From Candidatus Iainarchaeum andersonii SCGC AAA011-E11 (GTDB lineage Archaea; Iainarchaeota; Iainarchaeia; Iainarchaeales; Iainarchaeaceae): a stretch of 8,292 nucleotides of DNA. Below, one piece after another: positions 5,592-8,292 of this stretch (its first letter is position 1; each line of letters starts with the position of its first letter). The stretch is from assembly GCA_000402355.1 (NCBI GenBank), contig AQRS01000030.1:1-8292 (forward strand). Reading direction: 5' to 3'. Made by a program: the position numbers and the translations under genes. The notes under the pieces are model-generated. The model was not told the origin of the DNA, made no database searches, and saw only the letters and a list, made by a program, of their open reading frames with translations.

Positions 5592-5617
5592 GTGGGAGAG
5601 AGGATTCAGAACCTCAG
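5592..5617 (-). repeat. Degenerate copy of the tRNA-Pro 3' end (T arm plus acceptor strand)
   Basis: On the plus strand TGGGAGAGAGGATT (5593-5606) and the following GAACC match the start of the tRNA-Pro gene region at 5760-5785 with only a two-base GA deletion, one inserted base in the T loop and a few changes near the end. Read on the minus strand it still forms a T-arm-like hairpin (GAGGTTCTGAATCCTC) followed by TCTCCCA and a T-rich tract. It lies about 167 bp downstream of the tRNA on the same strand. This could be an attachment-site-like scar or a tRNA relic; no integrase is present. Confidence 0.5.
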
Positions 5618-5631
5618 AAAAACTACGTTTC

Positions 5632-5681
5632 CTAGCAAAACTTTGTTTTGCTGGACCAGCAGAACCAACGGTTCTGCTTGG
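5632..5681. repeat. Two tandem palindromes with a compensatory difference
   Basis: Hairpin 1: AGCAAAAC (5634-5641), loop TTT, GTTTTGCT (5645-5652). Hairpin 2: AGCAGAACC (5658-5666), loop AAC, GGTTCTGCT (5670-5678). The units start 24 bp apart and share AGCA(A/G)AAC and GTT(T/C)TGCT. The fifth base differs (A versus G) and its partner differs to match (T versus C). They lie downstream of tRNA-Pro on its strand. They may be tandem protein-binding operators, RNA hairpins or a mobile-element relic. Confidence 0.65.
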
Positions 5682-5740
5682 TTTCCGAGACCTTTTCCTT
5701 GCTACCCCTTTCTTTTTCGTTAACGTTTTTCTTCCCTTGT

Positions 5741-5754
5741 AAAGGAAAGAAAAA
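5741..5754 (-). terminator. T-rich terminator of tRNA-Pro
   Basis: On the minus strand the tract TTTTTCTTTCCTTT begins six bases after the tRNA discriminator base. Oligo-T stretches of this sort end archaeal RNA polymerase transcription without a hairpin. Confidence 0.55.
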
Positions 5755-5759
5755 GGTTA

Positions 5760-5833
5760 TGGGAGAGAGAGGATTTGAACCCCTGTCGCAGCGTCCCGAA
5801 CGCTGAATCCTAACCAAGCTAGACTACTCCCCC
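5760..5833 (-). tRNA. tRNA-Pro(CGG)
   Basis: A complete cloverleaf on the minus strand: acceptor GGGGGAG with CTCTCCC (one G-U), D arm GTCT/GGAT with GG in the loop, anticodon arm CAGCG/CGCTG with loop TTCGGGA (anticodon CGG, reading the proline codon CCG), a four-base variable loop, T arm AGGGG/CCTCT with loop TTCAAAT, and discriminator A73 as in archaeal tRNA-Pro. CCA is not encoded. There is no intron. A degenerate copy of its 3' end lies about 167 bp downstream. Confidence 0.95.
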
Positions 5834-5860
5834 TAGCCAATAATTATTTTTGCAGACAGG

Positions 5861-5869
5861 TTAAAAAAA
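5861..5869 (-). promoter_or_regulatory. Weak TATA-like box for tRNA-Pro
   Basis: Minus-strand TTTTTTTAA centred about 32 bp ahead of the first tRNA base; a transcript would start a few bases upstream of the mature 5' end. The match is weak, and the only other AT-rich block (5839-5850) is too close to the tRNA. Confidence 0.3.
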
Positions 5870-5894
5870 GCACCTGAAAACGGCAATAAAAACA

Positions 5895-5903
5895 TTTTTT
5901 ATG
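5895..5903 (+). promoter_or_regulatory. Weak TATA-like box for the GNAT gene
   Basis: TTTTTTATG is centred about 36 bp ahead of ATG 5936, close to the spacing seen at other genes in the window. An A-rich alternative (AATAAAAA, 5885-5892) is farther away. Confidence 0.35.
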
Positions 5904-5935
5904 CAGAAACACTGAGTATTTTGCATGGGACAACA

Positions 5936-6283
5936 ATGGTTCGCATAAGGAAAATGAAGCCAAAGGACATTGTCCAGGCGGCGCGGATAATGATGCGCGA
6001 ATTCTCAAAGCCGCCTTACAAGGAAAAGTGGAGCACCCGCGGCGCAAGGAAAAGGATCAAAGAAATACTCGAATCAAGGCGCGGCTTCTGCATCGTGGCG
6101 GAGGAAAAGCGCGAAGTGACAGGTTACGCAATCTGCTCAGGGTTCACGTGGTTTGACGGCGAGCGCGGCCTGGTGGAGGACATTGCCGTAAAGGAGGGGT
6201 TCCAGGGAAAAGGAATCGGCACAGGCCTTGTAAAGCAGATAGAAAGGCACTACGCGAAAAAAGGCGCGGCAATAATTATTTAA
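5936..6283 (+). CDS. GNAT-family N-acetyltransferase, short form
   Basis: From ATG 5936 the protein has 115 residues. It begins MVRIRKMKPKDIVQAARIM, the usual first strand and helix of GNAT enzymes, then shows GFCIVAEEKREVTGYAIC (50-67, strands 2-3), GLVEDIAVKEGFQGKGIGTGLV (78-99, strand 4 and acetyl-CoA loop with Q-G-K-G-I-G) and KKGAAIII (108-115, strand 5). Such enzymes move acetyl from acetyl-CoA to an amine of a protein, antibiotic or metabolite; the substrate cannot be told. The protein ends at strand 5, whereas family members usually go on 30-40 residues through a helix and two more strands. No matching sequence follows in another frame, so it is either a natural short form or a truncated gene. 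A TTG at 5921 would add five residues; ATG is preferred. Confidence 0.8.
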   Translation: MVRIRKMKPKDIVQAARIMMREFSKPPYKEKWSTRGARKRIKEILESRRGFCIVAEEKREVTGYAICSGFTWFDGERGLVEDIAVKEGFQGKGIGTGLVKQIERHYAKKGAAIII

Positions 6284-6291
6284 ACACCCAA

Positions 6292-6345
6292 GGGGGCAAT
6301 TAGTTAAGAGAGCAAGCGCAGCCGAGAGGCATGAAAATTGCGCCC
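6292..6345 (+). other. Possible structured RNA element between GNAT gene and pyrG
   Basis: GGGGGCAATT (6292-6301) pairs with AATTGCGCCC (6336-6345) in 9 of 10 positions. The enclosed sequence holds a second, competing hairpin, GCGCA (6316-6320) with TGCGC (6339-6343), capped by GCC-GAGA-GGC (a GNRA-type tetraloop, 6321-6330). The two folds share the 3' strand. A small RNA or the tail of the GNAT transcript are both possible. I see no known family. Confidence 0.3.
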
Positions 6346-6367
6346 TCGCCTTGATCTATTTCTCCCG

Positions 6368-6391
6368 AAAATTTTTGGAAAAAAATTTTTT
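6368..6391 (+). terminator. AT-only hairpin with T run
   Basis: AAAATTTTT (6368-6376) and AAAAATTTT (6381-6389) form a 9-bp stem with loop GGAA, running into T bases. It lies just ahead of the pyrG TATA box and could end upstream transcription. The A/T-only stem is weak. Confidence 0.35.
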
Positions 6392-6401
6392 CAAATTAAG
6401 C

Positions 6402-6408
6402 TTATATA
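6402..6408 (+). promoter_or_regulatory. TATA-like box for pyrG
   Basis: TTATATA (in GCTTATATACC). A transcript would start near 6431 and carry a leader of about 80 nt to the TTG at 6513, longer than elsewhere in the window. A second box-like sequence (TTTATAGG, 6434-6441) would start transcription near 6465. Confidence 0.5.
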
Positions 6409-6436
6409 CCTTAACGCACTTAAGATTAGTCTGTTT

Positions 6437-6490
6437 ATAGGTTTGATTGAAATAGGTTTGCGGCAGCAGATTTTTGCGGTCAAACAGCAG
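6437..6490 (+). repeat. Short direct repeats in the pyrG leader
   Basis: ATAGGTTTG occurs at 6437-6445 and 6452-6460 (15-bp period). TTTGCGG occurs at 6457-6463 and 6473-6479 (16-bp period), each followed by AGCAG. CTGTTT (6431-6436) can pair with AAACAG (6482-6487), and TTTGCGGTCAAA (6473-6484) is a small palindrome. They could be regulator sites or leader structure. Confidence 0.4.
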
Positions 6491-6500
6491 TAGTGAAATT

Positions 6501-6506
6501 AGGTGG
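6501..6506 (+). promoter_or_regulatory. Shine-Dalgarno site deciding the pyrG start
   Basis: AGGTGG lies 6 nt ahead of the TTG at 6513. No ATG or GTG occurs in frame between here and the conserved core, so this site points to TTG 6513 as start. The other in-frame TTG (6474) has no such site, though it would fit a leaderless start from the second box. Confidence 0.55.
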
Positions 6507-6512
6507 GGCATT

Positions 6513-8216
6513 TTGGACGAGAAGTTCCTGGGAAAAATCAGCGACAAATCCAGCGAGGAAAACTTTTCCGCTATCCCTGACGGCTACAAAAAAGGCAAAA
6601 CCAAATATGTAATCATCACAGGCTCGGTCATAAGCGGAATAGGAAAGGGCATATTTTCCAGCGCTTTGGGAAAAACCCTTCAGGACCGTGGCCTGAAAGT
6701 CGCGCCGATAAAGGTTGAAGCTTACCTGAACATTGACTCGGGCACTTTGAGCCCTTACAGGCACGGCGAAGTTTTTGTGCTTGATGACGGCATGGAAACC
6801 GACATGGACCTCGGTTCTTACGAAAGGTTCCTGAACATGGACCTCACAAAGGACAATTTCACCACCCACGGCCAGATTTACCAGAAAATAATCACGAAGG
6901 AAAGAAAAGGCGAATACAACGGCCGCGATGTGCAGTACATTCCCCATGTCACCGGCGAAACGAAAATGGTTCTCAGGAACCTCGCAATGAAATCAAACGC
7001 AGACCTTGTGCTGATTGAAATCGGCGGAACCGTGGGAGATTATGAAAACCTTTTCGCAATGGAATCCGTGAGGGAACTGATTTATGAGGAAGGGGCGCAG
7101 AACGCGTGCCTCATAAACCTCACTTATATTTTAGAGCCCAGCCACCTCGGGGAATTCAAAAGCAAGGCCGCACAATTAGGATTGAGGCAATTGATGAGCC
7201 TTGGCCTGCAGCCTGATGTGATTGTTTGCAGGAGCCAGCGCCCGGTAACCGAAACAATAAAGGAAAAAATTTCCATGAACGCGAACGTTCCGCTTGAAAG
7301 GGTATTCAACACTTACGATGTCGGCAACATTTACGAACTGCCCTTGTTCTACAGGGAACAGGGAATAGACGAGGCGATTTTGCAGGTAATGGGCCTCGAG
7401 AAAAAATTCCCGAAAGACGGCAGCGCGACACTTAAGGAGTGGACAAACAAAAACATCGTGAAATACAAGGGCGAAATAACAATCGGCATCGCCGGCAAGT
7501 ACACAGGCACGAGCGACACTTACATCAGCATTGTGAAAGCACTTGAGCACTGCTCCGCGGTTTTGAAGACAAAAATAAACGTGAAGTGGATTGAAACAAC
7601 CGACATTGAAAAGGGCAAATCCGACGTGAAGGAAGCATTGAAGGGAGTGAACGGAATAATTGTGCCCGGAGGCTTCGGAACTCGCGGGGTCGAGGGAAAA
7701 ATCGCGGTTGTGAAGTACGTGCGCGAAAACAATATGCCATTTTTGGGGATTTGCTACGGCTTCCAGATGGCTGTAATAGAGTTCGCGCGGAACGTGTGCG
7801 GAATCAAAAATGCCTCGACTGAGGAAGTGAAGAAGGACCCGCCCAACAACGTTATCTGCATTCTCCCGGAACAGGAGGAGGTCGAGGGCCTTGGGGGAAC
7901 CCTGCGCTTGGGCGGTTTCGACGTCAAAATAGTCAGGGGGACGAAGGCTTACGAGCTTTACGGGAAAAAAGAGCATGTGCGCGAGAGGTTCAGGCACCGC
8001 TTTAATGTGAACACTAAGTTCATTGAAATGCTTGAGAAAGGCGGCCTTGTTTTTTCCGGAAAGGCGCCCTCAAAGAAAATAATGCAGATTCTCGAGCTTC
8101 CAAGGCACCCTTTCTTCATAGGAACGCAGTACCACGCGGAATTCACTTCAAAGCCTTTGAACCCGAACCCTATTTACTTCGGGCTCGTGAAAGCGGCAAT
8201 AGAAAACAAGAAATAA
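6513..8216 (+). CDS. pyrG: CTP synthase (glutamine-hydrolysing)
   Basis: This enzyme makes CTP from UTP, ATP and glutamine, the last step of de novo pyrimidine synthesis. From TTG 6513 it is 567 residues. The synthetase domain shows GSVISGIGKG (37-46, P-loop), IKVEAYLNIDSGT (66-78, K67), HGEVFVLDDGMETDMDLG (84-101) and EIGGTVGD (169-176). The glutamine amidotransferase domain shows PGGFG (385-389), the nucleophile in GICYGFQ (C413), RHRFNVN (494-500) and QYHAEF with H541 and E543; the triad is intact. VISGIGKG and VFVLDDG resemble eukaryotic-type more than common bacterial sequences (from memory). The conserved core begins at about residue 30, so there is a polar N-terminal extension, and the start must be non-ATG. 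The usual QFHPEF reads QYHAEF. The leader contains direct repeats that may be regulatory. Confidence 0.95.
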   Translation: MDEKFLGKISDKSSEENFSAIPDGYKKGKTKYVIITGSVISGIGKGIFSSALGKTLQDRGLKVAPIKVEAYLNIDSGTLSPYRHGEVFVLDDGMETDMDLGSYERFLNMDLTKDNFTTHGQIYQKIITKERKGEYNGRDVQYIPHVTGETKMVLRNLAMKSNADLVLIEIGGTVGDYENLFAMESVRELIYEEGAQNACLINLTYILEPSHLGEFKSKAAQLGLRQLMSLGLQPDVIVCRSQRPVTETIKEKISMNANVPLERVFNTYDVGNIYELPLFYREQGIDEAILQVMGLEKKFPKDGSATLKEWTNKNIVKYKGEITIGIAGKYTGTSDTYISIVKALEHCSAVLKTKINVKWIETTDIEKGKSDVKEALKGVNGIIVPGGFGTRGVEGKIAVVKYVRENNMPFLGICYGFQMAVIEFARNVCGIKNASTEEVKKDPPNNVICILPEQEEVEGLGGTLRLGGFDVKIVRGTKAYELYGKKEHVRERFRHRFNVNTKFIEMLEKGGLVFSGKAPSKKIMQILELPRHPFFIGTQYHAEFTSKPLNPNPIYFGLVKAAIENKK

Positions 8217-8258
8217 GGCAAAAAGCAAGTTCAAAAAAAAGAATTAAAATAATATCGA

Positions 8259-8292
8259 AAGACATTAATTTTGAAACTTTTTTAGTGTCTTT
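8259..8292 (+). repeat. Inverted repeat after pyrG, at the window edge
   Basis: AAAGACA (8259-8265) pairs with TGTCTTT (8286-8292), enclosing a 20-base AT-rich loop with a T run. It starts 42 bp after the pyrG stop and may be its terminator; the window ends on its last base, so what follows is unknown. No other feature is seen in 8217-8292. Confidence 0.35.

Noticed and set aside
5231..5723. Longer frames on both strands (112 codons minus at 5231-5569, 90 codons plus at 5451-5723)
   Set aside because: They run through palindromes, the tRNA relic or the terminator hairpin, lack start signals and show no recognisable protein features.
5839..6281. AATAATTATTT on both sides of the GNAT gene, like a target-site duplication
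   Set aside because: The 11-mer contains only A and T, is nearly self-complementary and is likely by chance; no transposase or terminal inverted repeats flank it.
7176..7997. 273-codon minus-strand frame inside pyrG
   Set aside because: Antisense shadow of CTP synthase with no domain or promoter.

Overview
The window reads as a piece of an archaeal chromosome, most likely from a DPANN-type lineage (Diapherotrites or Micrarchaeota relatives are plausible; this placement is inference). Evidence: two proteins with archaeal class III (type IV pilin-like) signal peptides, TATA-like boxes about 23-36 bp ahead of most start codons (leaderless or nearly leaderless genes, a typical archaeal layout), an archaeal-looking tRNA-Pro without encoded CCA, and single-gene transcription units rather than long operons.

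Layout. 1-1022, minus strand: two class III signal-peptide proteins, one with a concanavalin A/LamG-like ectodomain (cut by the window edge) and one short with a cysteine-rich tail. 1132-2067, plus: ribose-phosphate diphosphokinase (prs), divergent from the pilin genes. 2068-2592: a 525-bp stretch without a convincing protein gene, holding a terminator-like hairpin, three tandem structured repeats and a candidate structured RNA of about 125 nt with its own TATA box. 2593-3795: secreted or membrane-anchored protein of unknown function with four C-terminal membrane segments. 3844-5154: CPA1/NhaP-like cation:proton antiporter. 5155-5759: a small-gene and relic zone with a 27-aa ORF (good Shine-Dalgarno and terminator hairpin), a 51-aa ORF with a Cys/His cluster, a degenerate copy of a tRNA 3' end, and two tandem palindromes related by a compensatory base change. 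5760-5833, minus: tRNA-Pro(CGG). 5936-6283: short GNAT acetyltransferase. 6284-6512: possible small RNA, AT-rich hairpin and a repeat-containing pyrG leader. 6513-8216: CTP synthase (pyrG), probably starting at TTG with an N-terminal extension. The last 76 bases hold only an inverted repeat.

How the parts fit. prs and pyrG are nucleotide-metabolism genes (PRPP supply and UTP to CTP) but lie apart with separate promoters. The pilin-like proteins, the polytopic surface protein and the antiporter are envelope functions. Most genes appear to be independently transcribed. The strongest candidates for something undescribed are the RNA-like elements at 2101-2481 and the small-ORF/palindrome/tRNA-relic zone at 5277-5760. 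No mobile-element gene, CRISPR array or rRNA was seen.
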